This document shows positions 34,479 to 43,433 of a stretch of DNA of 64,000 nucleotides, piece after piece. The stretch spans positions 2,170,001-2,234,000 of the forward strand of contig NC_020520.1 of the NCBI RefSeq assembly GCF_000348785.1. The letters run 5' to 3'. Within the stretch, counting starts at the first letter, position 1. Every line of letters begins with the position of its first letter. The notes under the pieces are model-generated. The model ran no database searches, was not told the origin of the DNA, and saw only the letters and a list, made by a program, of their open reading frames with translations. Source of the stretch: Ilumatobacter coccineus YM16-304. Its GTDB lineage: Bacteria; Actinomycetota; Acidimicrobiia; Acidimicrobiales; Ilumatobacteraceae. The translations under genes were made by a program, and so were the position numbers.

Positions 34479-35068
34479 TCGGCTCACTCCGAGGCGAAGT
34501 CCTCGAACGTCACGTCGACGGCACGATCCTGCTCGAGGTCGGTGGTGTCGGGTACCTGGTCACGGTGAGTTCGCGGGCCATCCCCGAACTCGAGCCGGGG
34601 TCCAAGGCGTTCCTCCTGATCCACCATCACATCCGTGAGCAGGAGCAGACCCTCTTCGGATTCACCTCCAACGAGGAGAAGACCACGTTCCAGACGTTGC
34701 TCAACACGCACGGCGTCGGCCCCACCATGGCGATGTCGGTCATCGCGACGCATCCGCCGGCGGCGCTCGTCGACATCGTGGCCGGCAACGACGTCGCCGC
34801 GCTGCAACTCGTCCCGAAGGTCGGCAAGAAGACCGCCGAGCGCCTCATCGTCGAACTGAAGAACCGGCTGTCGATCGCGATGCTCGACGGCGACGGTGGT
34901 GCCACCGGTGGTGCCGCGTCGGCGGTGTCGGAGGTGCGTGAAGCGCTCGCCGGGCTCGGCTACGCCACCGATGAGATCCGCGACGTGTTGCGAGACTTGC
35001 CCAGCGACGTCGACAGCGCCACACTGCTCAGAGATGCACTGAAGTCGCTGGGAGCCAAGCGTGCGTGA
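34475..35068 (+). CDS. ruvA: Holliday junction branch-migration protein RuvA
   Basis: 197 aa. Tetrameric junction-binding protein that loads RuvB. Domain [30 protein letters not shown]. Domain II has helix-hairpin-helix motifs ([38 protein letters not shown]). Domain III, which contacts RuvB, is [17 protein letters not shown] to the end. AAAGGA precedes the ATG, which overlaps the ruvC stop. Confidence 0.97.
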   Translation: MIGSLRGEVLERHVDGTILLEVGGVGYLVTVSSRAIPELEPGSKAFLLIHHHIREQEQTLFGFTSNEEKTTFQTLLNTHGVGPTMAMSVIATHPPAALVDIVAGNDVAALQLVPKVGKKTAERLIVELKNRLSIAMLDGDGGATGGAASAVSEVREALAGLGYATDEIRDVLRDLPSDVDSATLLRDALKSLGAKRA

Positions 35069-36152
35069 CGAATTCCTCGATCCGAACATCCGGGCCGACG
35101 ACGAGTCGGCGGTGTCCGCCGTGCTCGCCGGTGGAGCAGCAGGCGGCGAGGCCGACGCCGATTCCGAAGTCGGGCTCCGACCGCAAGCGCTCGACGAGTT
35201 CGTCGGTCAGCGCGAACTCAAAGAACACCTCACCATCGTGCTCGAAGCGGCCCGCAAACGCGAGCAGTCGGTCGATCACCTGCTGTTCGCCGGGCCACCC
35301 GGCCTCGGCAAGACCACGCTCGCCGGCATCGTCGCGGTCGAGATGGGGGTGCAACTCCACATCACGTCGGGTCCGGCACTCGAACGCGCAGGCGATCTGG
35401 CCGCCATCCTCACGAAGCTCGAAGAGGGCGACGTGCTCTTCATCGACGAGATCCACCGACTCTCTCGGTCGGTCGAGGAGATCCTGTACCCGGCGATGGA
35501 GGACTTCCAGCTCGACATCGTCGTCGGCAAGGGGCCTGCGGCGTCGAGCATCCGCCTGACCATGCCGCCGTTCACGCTGGTCGGCGCCACCACACGCACC
35601 GGCATGATCACCGGTCCGCTGCGCGATCGTTTCGGGCTCGTCGCCCGGCTCGACTACTACGACACCGACGAGCTGCGGATGATCGTCGAACGTGCGGCGG
35701 GGATCCTCGACGTCGACATCGACACCGACGGCGCCCAGCAGATCGCTCGACGATCGCGAGGTACGCCCCGTATCGCCAACCGCCTGTTGCGGCGCGTGCG
35801 CGACTTCGCCGAGGTGCGTGCCGACGGTTCGATCACCTCGACGGTCGCCGCCGAAGGCCTGGCGCTGTTCGGCGTCGACGATCGCGGTCTCGACAAGGTC
35901 GACCGTGCGATCCTGTCGAACCTCTGCGGTCAGTTCGGTGGCGGGCCGGTCGGCCTCTCGACACTGGCCATCAGCATCGGTGAGCAACCCGAGACGGTCG
36001 AAGACGTCTACGAACCGTTCCTCATCACGCAGGGCATGATCGCCCGCACCCCACGTGGTCGCGTGGCGCTCGCTGCGGCGTACGAGCACGTGGGCCTCGA
36101 GGTTCCGCCGTCGCGCGCTCCCGAGAACGCGGCCACCCTGTTCGACGGCTGA
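35061..36152 (+). CDS. ruvB: Holliday junction branch-migration ATPase RuvB
   Basis: 363 aa AAA+ motor. Walker [12 protein letters not shown], Walker [25 protein letters not shown], sensor 1 [18 protein letters not shown], arginine finger and sensor 2 ([22 protein letters not shown]), and a winged-helix C-terminus ([19 protein letters not shown]). The GTG start overlaps the end of ruvA by 8 nt. ruvCAB is one coupled operon. Confidence 0.98.
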   Translation: MRDEFLDPNIRADDESAVSAVLAGGAAGGEADADSEVGLRPQALDEFVGQRELKEHLTIVLEAARKREQSVDHLLFAGPPGLGKTTLAGIVAVEMGVQLHITSGPALERAGDLAAILTKLEEGDVLFIDEIHRLSRSVEEILYPAMEDFQLDIVVGKGPAASSIRLTMPPFTLVGATTRTGMITGPLRDRFGLVARLDYYDTDELRMIVERAAGILDVDIDTDGAQQIARRSRGTPRIANRLLRRVRDFAEVRADGSITSTVAAEGLALFGVDDRGLDKVDRAILSNLCGQFGGGPVGLSTLAISIGEQPETVEDVYEPFLITQGMIARTPRGRVALAAAYEHVGLEVPPSRAPENAATLFDG

Positions 36153-36204
36153 GCGCCGACCGGCGCGCCGGAGAGGGTCCCCGACCGCTCGAGGGTGGTT
36201 TCCG

Positions 36205-36210
36205 TACACT
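36205..36210 (+). promoter_or_regulatory. -10 box TACACT, leaderless start of lipoprotein gene
   Basis: TACACT is followed by 7 nt and GTG 36218, identical in geometry to the lemA promoter. Confidence 0.6.
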
Positions 36211-36217
36211 TCGGGCT

Positions 36218-37396
36218 GTGAAGAAGCGTGTCTCGTACCCGATGTCGGTCGCGGTTGCCTCGTTGGTGATCGCCGCATGTGGAGGCGGTGACAACGCTCG
36301 CGATGTGCTCTCGGGGGCCGACGACACGGTCGTCACCGTTCCGGCGACCGACCCCGAACCCGTCGACACCGACCCTCCTGCCACCGACGCGCCGGTCGAC
36401 ACCGCACCCGCCACGACCGCGCCGGCCGACGATTCGTCGAGCACGACCACCTTGGCCGGCGACGAACCGGGCGGGGACCTGGCTGCCTTCTGCGGTGCGA
36501 GCGAGCAGTTCTACGTCGAATCGGAGGCGCTCAACAGCATCGACGGCGATGCCGACGCCGCAGCGCGTTCGTTGTTCAACGACATGAGCGTCTCGGTCGC
36601 CGGTGCGATCTTCAACGCGCCGACGCCCGAGGTCGCCGCCGCGCCGCAGCAGATGCAAGCGGTGCTCGGCACGCTGCTCCCAGCGCTCGACGCCGTCGAC
36701 TACGACATCGATGCCGTCGGTGACCTGCCCAACGCCGACGAGGTCAACGGAGCGTTCGCCGAGTTCGGCACGATCGTCGGCCAGCTGCGTACGTTCATCG
36801 TCGAGGAGTGCGGGGCCGACCTCGATGAGCTCGCTGCGGCAGCCGTGGCGAAGGCGGACGCCGCCTCCGGATCGGCGACCACCGAGCCGGTCGAGTCGAC
36901 GCCGGCCACCACGATCGCCCCTGACGTCGACGTCGACGGCGACGCGATCTTCGTCGAAGACGCCAGCGGGACGATCACCGCATCGGTTCCGCCCTCGTGG
37001 AACATCATCGACGGCACGCCTGACGGCGACCTCCGCCAGCTCATCGCTGCGCCCGACGCCGAGGCGTTCCTCGGCAGCTTCGCCGCCTCGGGCGTGATCA
37101 TCGTCTCGGGCGACGCGCCGAACGGCAACGGCGACGAGGCCGGTGCCGCCGGACTCGACGGGCTCTCGGCCAGCATCGAAGCCGACGGGTGCGTGCTCGG
37201 CTCGGAGGCTCCGTACGACGACGGTGTCTACACCGGCACCGAACGCATCTACAGCTGCCCCGGTACCGACGCCGTCGCCCGCTTCGCCGGTGGAACGAAC
37301 TTCGACAGCGACCTCTTCTGGTTGCTCGGCGTGGTGTATCAGCCCGCCGAGATCGGCGTGTGGGAACTCATCACCGAGTCGTTCCTCGTCGATTGA
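36218..37396 (+). CDS. Thr/Pro-rich lipoprotein of unknown function
   Basis: 392 aa. Signal peptide with lipobox LVIAAC (Cys21), then a Thr/Pro/Asp-rich linker to about residue 85. A helical domain (DLAAFCGASEQFYVESEALNSI to about residue 225) contains two cysteines that could pair (FCGAS, EECGAD). A second T/P linker leads to a C-terminal beta-rich domain (GTITASVPPSWNIIDGTP, SIEADGCVLGSEAPYDDGVYTGTERIYSCPGT) with two more cysteines. No family recognised; it resembles actinobacterial surface lipoproteins with an APE-like or lipid/solute-binding end. It probably continues into queA. Confidence 0.78.
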   Translation: MKKRVSYPMSVAVASLVIAACGGGDNARDVLSGADDTVVTVPATDPEPVDTDPPATDAPVDTAPATTAPADDSSSTTTLAGDEPGGDLAAFCGASEQFYVESEALNSIDGDADAAARSLFNDMSVSVAGAIFNAPTPEVAAAPQQMQAVLGTLLPALDAVDYDIDAVGDLPNADEVNGAFAEFGTIVGQLRTFIVEECGADLDELAAAAVAKADAASGSATTEPVESTPATTIAPDVDVDGDAIFVEDASGTITASVPPSWNIIDGTPDGDLRQLIAAPDAEAFLGSFAASGVIIVSGDAPNGNGDEAGAAGLDGLSASIEADGCVLGSEAPYDDGVYTGTERIYSCPGTDAVARFAGGTNFDSDLFWLLGVVYQPAEIGVWELITESFLVD

Positions 37397-37401
37397 CGGC
37401 T

Positions 37402-38436
37402 GTGGCCCTCACGATCAGCGATTTCGACTACGAGCTCCCGGCGGAGCGGATCGCGCAGACACCGATCGCCCCGCGCGATGCCGCGCGCCTGCTCGTCGAC
37501 CGGGGCGACTCGATCGAGCATCGTCGCGTGCGCGAGCTCGCCGAACTGCTCGAACCGGGCGACCTGCTCGTCGTCAACGACACGCGCGTCATCCCGGCTC
37601 GCCTGCGATTGCAGCGAGACACGGGAGGAGCCGCCGAGGCACTGCTGCTCGAACCGCGTAGCGACGACCGGCGCCGCTGGGAGGCGCTGGTCCGGCCGGG
37701 CGGCAAGCTCAAGGTGGGCGAGTCGTTGATGGCGCCCGACACCGATCTGGCGATCGTCCGGATGGGGGAGCGGACCGATGCCGGCGACACCTTCGAGATC
37801 GAGTTGCTCACCGACGACGACCCGATGCGGCTGCTCGAGCAGTACGGAGCGATGCCGCTGCCGCCGTACATCGGCGAACGGCTCGACGACCCCGACCGCT
37901 ACCAGACGGTGTACGCCGCCGAGCCGGGCTCTGCCGCGGCGCCCACGGCCGGTCTCCACTTCACCGACGAGGTGTTCGCCTCGCTGGCGGAGAAGGGCAT
38001 CGAGGTGGCGACGGTCGAACTCGTCGTCGGGCTCGACACCTTCCAGCCGATCAGCACCGACGATCCGCTCGACCATCCGATGCACACCGAGCGGTATCGA
38101 GTTCCCACGGCGACGTGGGAGGCGTGTACCGCGACGCGAGCGGCCGGTGGTCGGGTGGTCGCCGTCGGCACCACCGCGGTCCGCGCATTGGAATCGGCGG
38201 CGGCGCGCAGCGAGCTCACCGGGCGAACCAACCTGTTCATCTCGCGAGGGTTCGACTGGCAGGTCGTCGACGTCTTGATGACCAACTTCCACCTGCCGAA
38301 GACCACGCTGCTGATGATGATCGACGCGTTCATCGGCCCGCGCTGGCGGGAGCTCTACGCAGCTGCCACGGACTGCGACTACCGGTTCTTGTCGTTCGGT
38401 GATGCCATGCTGCTCACTCGCCGAGACCTCTCGTAG
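37402..38436 (+). CDS. queA: S-adenosylmethionine:tRNA ribosyltransferase-isomerase
   Basis: 344 aa. Builds epoxyqueuosine on tRNA from preQ1 and SAM. Motifs: ISDFDYELPAERIAQTPIAPRD, LLVVNDTRVIPARL, GAMPLPPYI, YQTVYAAEPGSAAAPTAGLHFT, TFQPIS and TNFHLPKTTLLMMIDAFIG. GTG 37402 lies 5 nt after the previous stop; TTG 37393 is an alternative. tgt follows, so the late queuosine steps are encoded together. Confidence 0.96.
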   Translation: MALTISDFDYELPAERIAQTPIAPRDAARLLVDRGDSIEHRRVRELAELLEPGDLLVVNDTRVIPARLRLQRDTGGAAEALLLEPRSDDRRRWEALVRPGGKLKVGESLMAPDTDLAIVRMGERTDAGDTFEIELLTDDDPMRLLEQYGAMPLPPYIGERLDDPDRYQTVYAAEPGSAAAPTAGLHFTDEVFASLAEKGIEVATVELVVGLDTFQPISTDDPLDHPMHTERYRVPTATWEACTATRAAGGRVVAVGTTAVRALESAAARSELTGRTNLFISRGFDWQVVDVLMTNFHLPKTTLLMMIDAFIGPRWRELYAAATDCDYRFLSFGDAMLLTRRDLS

Positions 38437-38439
38437 CCT
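38434..38439 (+). promoter_or_regulatory. -10 box TAGCCT formed by the queA stop codon
   Basis: The TAG stop of queA is the first half of TAGCCT; 6 nt then lead to GTG 38446 of tgt. Confidence 0.45.
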
Positions 38440-38445
38440 GCTGCG

Positions 38446-39546
38446 GTGCATCCCGTTCAATTCGAGGTCGAAGCAACCGACGGCGCAGCCCGGTCGGGAA
38501 CCGCCACCACGGCCAACGGCTCGTACACCACGCCGTTGTTCATGCCGGTCGGCACCCGTGGCGCCATCAAGTACCTGAGCGCCGACGACTATGCCCGAGT
38601 CGGAGCGCAGATCGTGCTCGGCAACACCTACCACCTGATGCTGCGACCCGGTTCGGAGTTGGTGGCGAAGTTCGGCGGACTCGGCAAGTTCGCCGGATGG
38701 GACGGTCTCACGCTCACCGACTCCGGCGGGTTCCAGGTGTTCTCGCTCGAGCCCAAGGTCGACGACGCCGGGGTGACGTTCAAGAGCACGTACGACGGCT
38801 CGACGATTCGATTCACCCCCGAAGAAGCGGTCCGGGTGCAGCAAGAACTCGGTGCTGACATCCAGATGGTGCTCGACCAGTGTCCGCCGCTCCCGAGCCC
38901 GCCCGACGTCGTGCGCACCGCGCTCGAACGCACCTCGGCGTGGGCGGCGCGAGCCAAAGCGGCGCACGACCGTCCCGACCAGGCGCTGTTCGGCATCGTG
39001 CAGGGAGGCATCTCGGAGTCGATGCGCGCCGAGAGCGCCCAGCGCACGGTCGAACTCGGCTTCGACGGCTACGGGATCGGCGGCCTGTCGGTGGGGGAGA
39101 CGCGCGCCGAGATGCTGCCGGCGTTGGCCGCGGCGATCGAGCACCTGCCCGACGACCGGCCTCGTTACCTGATGGGAGTGGGCGATCCGGCGTCGCTCGT
39201 CGAAGCGGTCGGCCTCGGCGTCGACCAGTTCGACTGCGTGATGCAGACCCGTCTCGGACGCCACGGCACGGCGCTCACGTCGACCGGACGCTTCCAGGCG
39301 AAAGCGGCACGAAACGCCGAACTCGACGAGCCGCTCGACGCGAACTGCCCGTGCGACGTGTGTGCTCGCCACAGCCGCGGGTACATCCGTCACCTGCTCC
39401 AGGTGGGAGAACCCACGGCCTCCCGGCTGCTCTCGATCCACAACGTGGCGTGGACGATCGACCTGATGAATCGCATGCGATCGGCCATCGAAGCAGGGCG
39501 CTTCGACGAGCTCCGGCGAGAAGTGCTCTCTGTCTGGGACACCTGA
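38446..39546 (+). CDS. tgt: tRNA-guanine transglycosylase
   Basis: 366 aa. Swaps guanine-34 of target tRNAs for preQ1. TIM-barrel motifs: LGNTYHLMLRPG, LTDSGGFQVFSLEPKV with a catalytic Asp, GIVQGGI, GIGGLSVGE and YLMGVGDP. The second catalytic region reads VDQFDCVMQTRLGRHGTAL, where bacterial enzymes usually have DCVxPTRxxRNG, a modest deviation. The zinc site CPCDVCARHSRGYIRHL is intact. GTG 38446 has a TAGCCT box 6 nt upstream. Confidence 0.95.
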   Translation: MHPVQFEVEATDGAARSGTATTANGSYTTPLFMPVGTRGAIKYLSADDYARVGAQIVLGNTYHLMLRPGSELVAKFGGLGKFAGWDGLTLTDSGGFQVFSLEPKVDDAGVTFKSTYDGSTIRFTPEEAVRVQQELGADIQMVLDQCPPLPSPPDVVRTALERTSAWAARAKAAHDRPDQALFGIVQGGISESMRAESAQRTVELGFDGYGIGGLSVGETRAEMLPALAAAIEHLPDDRPRYLMGVGDPASLVEAVGLGVDQFDCVMQTRLGRHGTALTSTGRFQAKAARNAELDEPLDANCPCDVCARHSRGYIRHLLQVGEPTASRLLSIHNVAWTIDLMNRMRSAIEAGRFDELRREVLSVWDT

Positions 39547-39567
39547 CCGCTAGCATTTCGATCCGCC

Positions 39568-39945
39568 ATGACAACTCTCTTTGCAAATGCCGTGCTCGGC
39601 TCAGCGGAGTCCAGCGGGGGCGCGAGCTCGATCTTCTCGCTCGGTCTGCTCCTCCTCGTCCCGTTCGGCATGTACTTCTTCATGATCCGCCCACAGCGTC
39701 GCAAGATGCGCGAGCAGCAGGAGCTGCAGGCCGCACTCGGCGTCGGTGACGAGGTCGTCACCACCAGCGGCATCTTCGGCACGATCACCGGAGAAGACGG
39801 CGACAGTCGTTTCTGGCTCGAAATCGACGACGACGTGCAGATCCGGATCGCCCGAGCGGCGATCCAGGGACGCGTGTCGCCCGACGATGACGACGACGAA
39901 ACCGCCGACACCGATGCCGACGCGGCATCGGCAGAGGCCGACTGA
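39568..39945 (+). CDS. yajC: Preprotein translocase accessory protein YajC
   Basis: 125 aa. One membrane helix (SIFSLGLLLLVPFGMYFFMI) followed by RPQRRKMREQQELQAALGVGDEVVTTSGIFGTITG, then an acidic tail. YajC binds SecDF and the Sec translocon. It is followed 7 nt later by secD. TAGCAT (39551-39556) ends 11 nt before the ATG and may give a 3-5 nt leader. Confidence 0.95.
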   Translation: MTTLFANAVLGSAESSGGASSIFSLGLLLLVPFGMYFFMIRPQRRKMREQQELQAALGVGDEVVTTSGIFGTITGEDGDSRFWLEIDDDVQIRIARAAIQGRVSPDDDDDETADTDADAASAEAD

Positions 39946-39951
39946 TCGCTC

Positions 39952-41658
39952 ATGAGACGTCGACTCTGGATTTCGCTGATCGGCACCATCCTCATGGTGT
40001 TCGGCGCCCTCGCGGGCAACCTGGCCACCGACAACACGCCGATCCTCGGCCTCGACCTGCAGGGTGGCGTGTCGGTCATCCTCGCCCCGGTCGAAGACGC
40101 GAGCGGCGACGATCTGGTGATCGTTCGTGACCTGGTTCGCGACGAGCTCGAGAACTTCGGCATCGCCGAGCCCGACGTGCGTGTGCAGGGGTCGACGATC
40201 GTCGTCGACCTGCCCGGTGTCGACGATCAGCAGGAAGCGCTCGAAGCTGTCAACGTGTCGGGCGTCGTGCAACTGCGTCCCGTGCTCAACTCGTTCGAGT
40301 GCCAGACGGTGACCGACACGCTCACGCCGACCCCGCTCGTCGTCGACGACGGTCTCACCACCGACGACGGGCTGACCGTCACCTCCGACACCGACCTCGC
40401 AACGGTCATCGACACCGAGAGCGACATCGGCGACGAGAGCACCGAGCCCGACGATGCCGCCACCGACGATGCGGCGACCGACGATGCGGCGACCGACGAT
40501 GTTGAGCCGCAGCCACTGCGCAGCCCGCGCCGTCAGCTGCCGAGTGCCGTGGAGCCGACCACCACCGACGCTGCCGATGAGCCCGCCACCACCGACGAGC
40601 CGGCCACGACCGACGAACCGGTCACGACCGACGAGCCCGTCACCACCGACGTCGCCGTCGAGCCGCCCGCCGACGTGACGCCCGTCGTGCCGACCCCGGT
40701 CACCTCCGGAGCCGAACTGCTCATCTCACGCGACGGCGTGCCCGTGTGCGCCGGACCCGATCAGAACACCAACGGCGTGCTCGTGTTCGAGCGCGGCGGC
40801 GCCAGCGCAACGCTCAACCCCGGCTGGGGTGTCGTCGCCACGCTGCGCGGCGGCGAAGGCCAGGCCTTCTGGAACAGCCTCGCCTCACAGTGCTTCTCGC
40901 AGGCCTCCACCTGCTCGACCGGCCAACTCGCCATCGTGCTCGACGGTGTCGTGCAGTCGGCCCCCAACGTCAACCAGCCGACGTTCGACGACCAGGTGTC
41001 GATCACCGGGTCGTTCACCGAAGACGAAGCTCGCAGCCTCGCTCGCGTGCTCAACCGCGGTGCCTTTCCCGTCGAGGTCGAAGCTCAGGAAGCTCGGACC
41101 GTGTCGGCGTCCGCCGGTGGCGACTCGCTGCGAGCCGCCATCATCGCCGGCCTGCTCGGCGTTGCGCTCGTGCTGGTCTTCCTCGTGGCCTACTACCGCT
41201 GGCTTGCTCTGGTCATCATCGGCGGGCTCGTCATCTGGGCCGCCACCGTGTTCAGCGCTGCCGCGTTCGTGTCGGGGGCGACCAACTACGCGCTGAGTCT
41301 GGCGGGGGTGACGGGCATCATCGTTGCCGTCGGTGTCACCGTCGACAGTTATGTCGTCTTCTTCGAACGCATGAAAGACGAGATCCGCAACGGGCGCACC
41401 CTGAAGAACGCTGCCCCTCGGAGCTTCACCTCCACCTGGCGCACCATCTGGTCGGCCGACCTCGTGTCGATGATCGGCGCCGGCATCCTCTTCTGGCTGA
41501 GCGTCGGCTCGGTCCGCGGTTTCGCGCTGTACCTGGGGATCACCACCGTCTGCGACCTCCTGGTCTGCTACTTCTTCACTCGTCCCGCCGTGTTGCTGCT
41601 CGCTCGGAGCAAGTTCATGGTCGGTAAACGAGCCTTCGGACTGGAGGTGGCCCGATGA
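39952..41658 (+). CDS. secD: Protein translocase subunit SecD, with large acidic insertion
   Basis: 568 aa. Uses the proton gradient to pull exported proteins through the membrane with SecF. N-terminal helix, LGLDLQGGVSVILAP, the P1 head, then six-helix RND-type membrane domain (SLRAAIIAGLLGVALVLVFLVAYY, VTGIIVAVGVTVDSYVVFFERMKDEI). Residues about 118-245 are a low-complexity insertion of T, D, A, E and P with in-frame tandem repeats at 40453-40497 (15-nt unit) and about 40588-40655 (18-nt unit). It would lie outside the membrane in the P1 head. secF overlaps the stop. Confidence 0.95.
   Translation: MRRRLWISLIGTILMVFGALAGNLATDNTPILGLDLQGGVSVILAPVEDASGDDLVIVRDLVRDELENFGIAEPDVRVQGSTIVVDLPGVDDQQEALEAVNVSGVVQLRPVLNSFECQTVTDTLTPTPLVVDDGLTTDDGLTVTSDTDLATVIDTESDIGDESTEPDDAATDDAATDDAATDDVEPQPLRSPRRQLPSAVEPTTTDAADEPATTDEPATTDEPVTTDEPVTTDVAVEPPADVTPVVPTPVTSGAELLISRDGVPVCAGPDQNTNGVLVFERGGASATLNPGWGVVATLRGGEGQAFWNSLASQCFSQASTCSTGQLAIVLDGVVQSAPNVNQPTFDDQVSITGSFTEDEARSLARVLNRGAFPVEVEAQEARTVSASAGGDSLRAAIIAGLLGVALVLVFLVAYYRWLALVIIGGLVIWAATVFSAAAFVSGATNYALSLAGVTGIIVAVGVTVDSYVVFFERMKDEIRNGRTLKNAAPRSFTSTWRTIWSADLVSMIGAGILFWLSVGSVRGFALYLGITTVCDLLVCYFFTRPAVLLLARSKFMVGKRAFGLEVAR
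40453..40655 (+). repeat. In-frame tandem repeats in secD
   Basis: Three copies of a 15-nt unit (DAATD; GATGCGGCGACCGAC) at 40453-40497, and about four copies of an 18-nt unit (TTDEPA/TTDEPV) at about 40588-40655. Both keep the frame and encode an acidic linker. Confidence 0.75.
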
Positions 41659-42806
41659 GCCGCGCCGATCACATCGCGTCGTCGCCCATCGGACGACTGT
41701 TCCGTGGCCAGACGGCCATCGACTTCTACGGCCGTCGCCGCATCGCCCTCGTCGTCGGCATCGTCGTCGTGGTCGCCACGTTCGGCTCGCTGTTCACCCG
41801 CGGGCTCAACCTCGGCCTCGACTTCGAAGGCGGCCAGGCTTGGGACGTTCCCGCCGGCGAGACCTTCGGCGTCGACGAAGCCGAAGACGTCCTCGGCGAC
41901 AACGGCGTCAGCATCACCGGATCGAAGATCCAGACCCGATCGTCCGACGACACCAGCTTCGTCACCGTGCAGATCGAGGAGGTCTCGACCGAGGTCGCCG
42001 ATCAGCTCACCAGCGACTTCGCTGCGGCGGCAGGTGTGGAGATCGAGGACGTCAGCTTCTCGTTCACGAGCGCCTCGTGGGGCGGTGACATCACCGAGAA
42101 GGCCGTACGCGCGCTGGTGATCTTCCTGGTCGTCGTGGCGATCTTCATCTCGCTCCGCTTCGAATGGCGGATGGCGCTGGCCGCCCTCGCAGCGATGGGG
42201 CACGACCTCATCCTCGCCGTCGGCGTCTACACGATCTTCCAGTTCGAGGTCACGCCGGCCACGGTCATCGCGTTCCTCACGATCCTCGGCTACTCGTTGT
42301 ACGACACCATCGTCGTGTTCGACCGGGTCAAGGAGAACGAAGGCAAGTACGCCGGGGTCCGTATGCCGTACCCCGACGTCGTCAACATCTCGATGAACCA
42401 GGTGCTCATGCGCTCGATCAACACGAGCCTGTCGTCGGTGCTGCCCGTCGTGTCGTTGCTGCTCGTCGGTGCCGGATTCCTCGGTGCGGTCACGCTCCGC
42501 GAGTTCGCCCTGGCGTTGCTCGTCGGCATGCTCGCCGGTGTCTACTCGTCGATCTTCGTCGCCTCGCCCGTCCTGGCGGCGCTCAAGGCCAACACCGGCC
42601 GCAAGGCTCGTCGCGAGCGCCTGCTCGGCGAGGAGCTGCGGGCTGCCGTGATCGGCGCCGGCGTCAGCGGTCGTGTGGTCCACTCCGACGAGAACCCGAC
42701 CGAGTCCGATCGCCACGACGACGAGGCTCGCACCGAGGCGATCCATCAGCCGGCCGAGCGCATTCTCAGCCACCCGCCTCGTCCGCGCAAGAAGAAGCGA
42801 CGCTGA
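41655..42806 (+). CDS. secF: Protein translocase subunit SecF
   Basis: 383 aa partner of SecD. FYGRRRIALVVGIVVVVATF is the first helix, GLNLGLDFEGGQAWDV the SecF signature, then five more helices with SYTIFQFEVTP-like and LTILGYSLYDTIVVFDRVKEN, MNQVLMRSINTSLSSVLPVVSLLL. The basic C-terminus ends in PRPRKKKRR. The ATG overlaps the secD stop (ATGA). Confidence 0.96.
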   Translation: MSRADHIASSPIGRLFRGQTAIDFYGRRRIALVVGIVVVVATFGSLFTRGLNLGLDFEGGQAWDVPAGETFGVDEAEDVLGDNGVSITGSKIQTRSSDDTSFVTVQIEEVSTEVADQLTSDFAAAAGVEIEDVSFSFTSASWGGDITEKAVRALVIFLVVVAIFISLRFEWRMALAALAAMGHDLILAVGVYTIFQFEVTPATVIAFLTILGYSLYDTIVVFDRVKENEGKYAGVRMPYPDVVNISMNQVLMRSINTSLSSVLPVVSLLLVGAGFLGAVTLREFALALLVGMLAGVYSSIFVASPVLAALKANTGRKARRERLLGEELRAAVIGAGVSGRVVHSDENPTESDRHDDEARTEAIHQPAERILSHPPRPRKKKRR

Positions 42807-42854
42807 TCCGACCGTCGGACCCGACTGGTCCGACGGGGACGGCGGCTTCGGAGA

Positions 42855-42860
42855 TATCCT
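42855..42860 (+). promoter_or_regulatory. -10 box TATCCT before apt
   Basis: TATCCT is followed by 6 nt and ATG 42867. Confidence 0.55.
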
Positions 42861-42866
42861 CCGTAC

Positions 42867-43421
42867 ATGGCAGCCGTTGGTTCCACCGAACGCACACGAG
42901 ATCACGGTTCGTTGCGCGGCTTCGTGCGCGACATCGCCGACTTCCCCGAAGACGGCGTCACCTACCGCGACATCACCCCGCTGCTCGGTGATTCGTCAGC
43001 CTTCGCACAGGCGGTGACCGGCCTGGTCGACGAGTTCTCAGGCGTCGCAGTCGATCGCGTCGTCGGTGTCGAGTCACGCGGCTTCATCTTCGGGGCAGCG
43101 GTGGCGTATCGCATCGGCGCCGGGTTCGTGCCGGTCCGCAAACCCGGCAAACTCCCGTGGGCGGTGGTGCGCGAGGAGTACCAACTCGAGTACGGCGCCG
43201 ACAAGCTCGAGATCCACCGTGACGCGATCCATCCGGGCGAACGGATTCTGATCGTCGACGACGTGCTCGCCACCGGCGGCACCGCACGAGCCACGGCGAA
43301 ACTCGTCGAGACGCTCGGAGGCGTCATCGCCGGACTCGGATTCGTGATCGAGCTCGACGACCTCGGTGGTCGAGCACAACTCGGAGAGCGCCCGGTGAAG
43401 TCGCTCCTGCACTACTCCTGA
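42867..43421 (+). CDS. apt: Adenine phosphoribosyltransferase
   Basis: 184 aa. Salvages adenine to AMP with PRPP. FPEDGVTYRDITPLLGD, VVGVESRGFIFGAAVAYRIGAGFVPVRKPGKLP and the PRPP-binding ILIVDDVLATGGTARAT are intact. rel follows after 12 nt, the same apt-rel order as in many actinobacteria; the two share a link in purine and (p)ppGpp metabolism. Confidence 0.97.
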   Translation: MAAVGSTERTRDHGSLRGFVRDIADFPEDGVTYRDITPLLGDSSAFAQAVTGLVDEFSGVAVDRVVGVESRGFIFGAAVAYRIGAGFVPVRKPGKLPWAVVREEYQLEYGADKLEIHRDAIHPGERILIVDDVLATGGTARATAKLVETLGGVIAGLGFVIELDDLGGRAQLGERPVKSLLHYS

Positions 43422-43433
43422 AGGATTTTCGAG

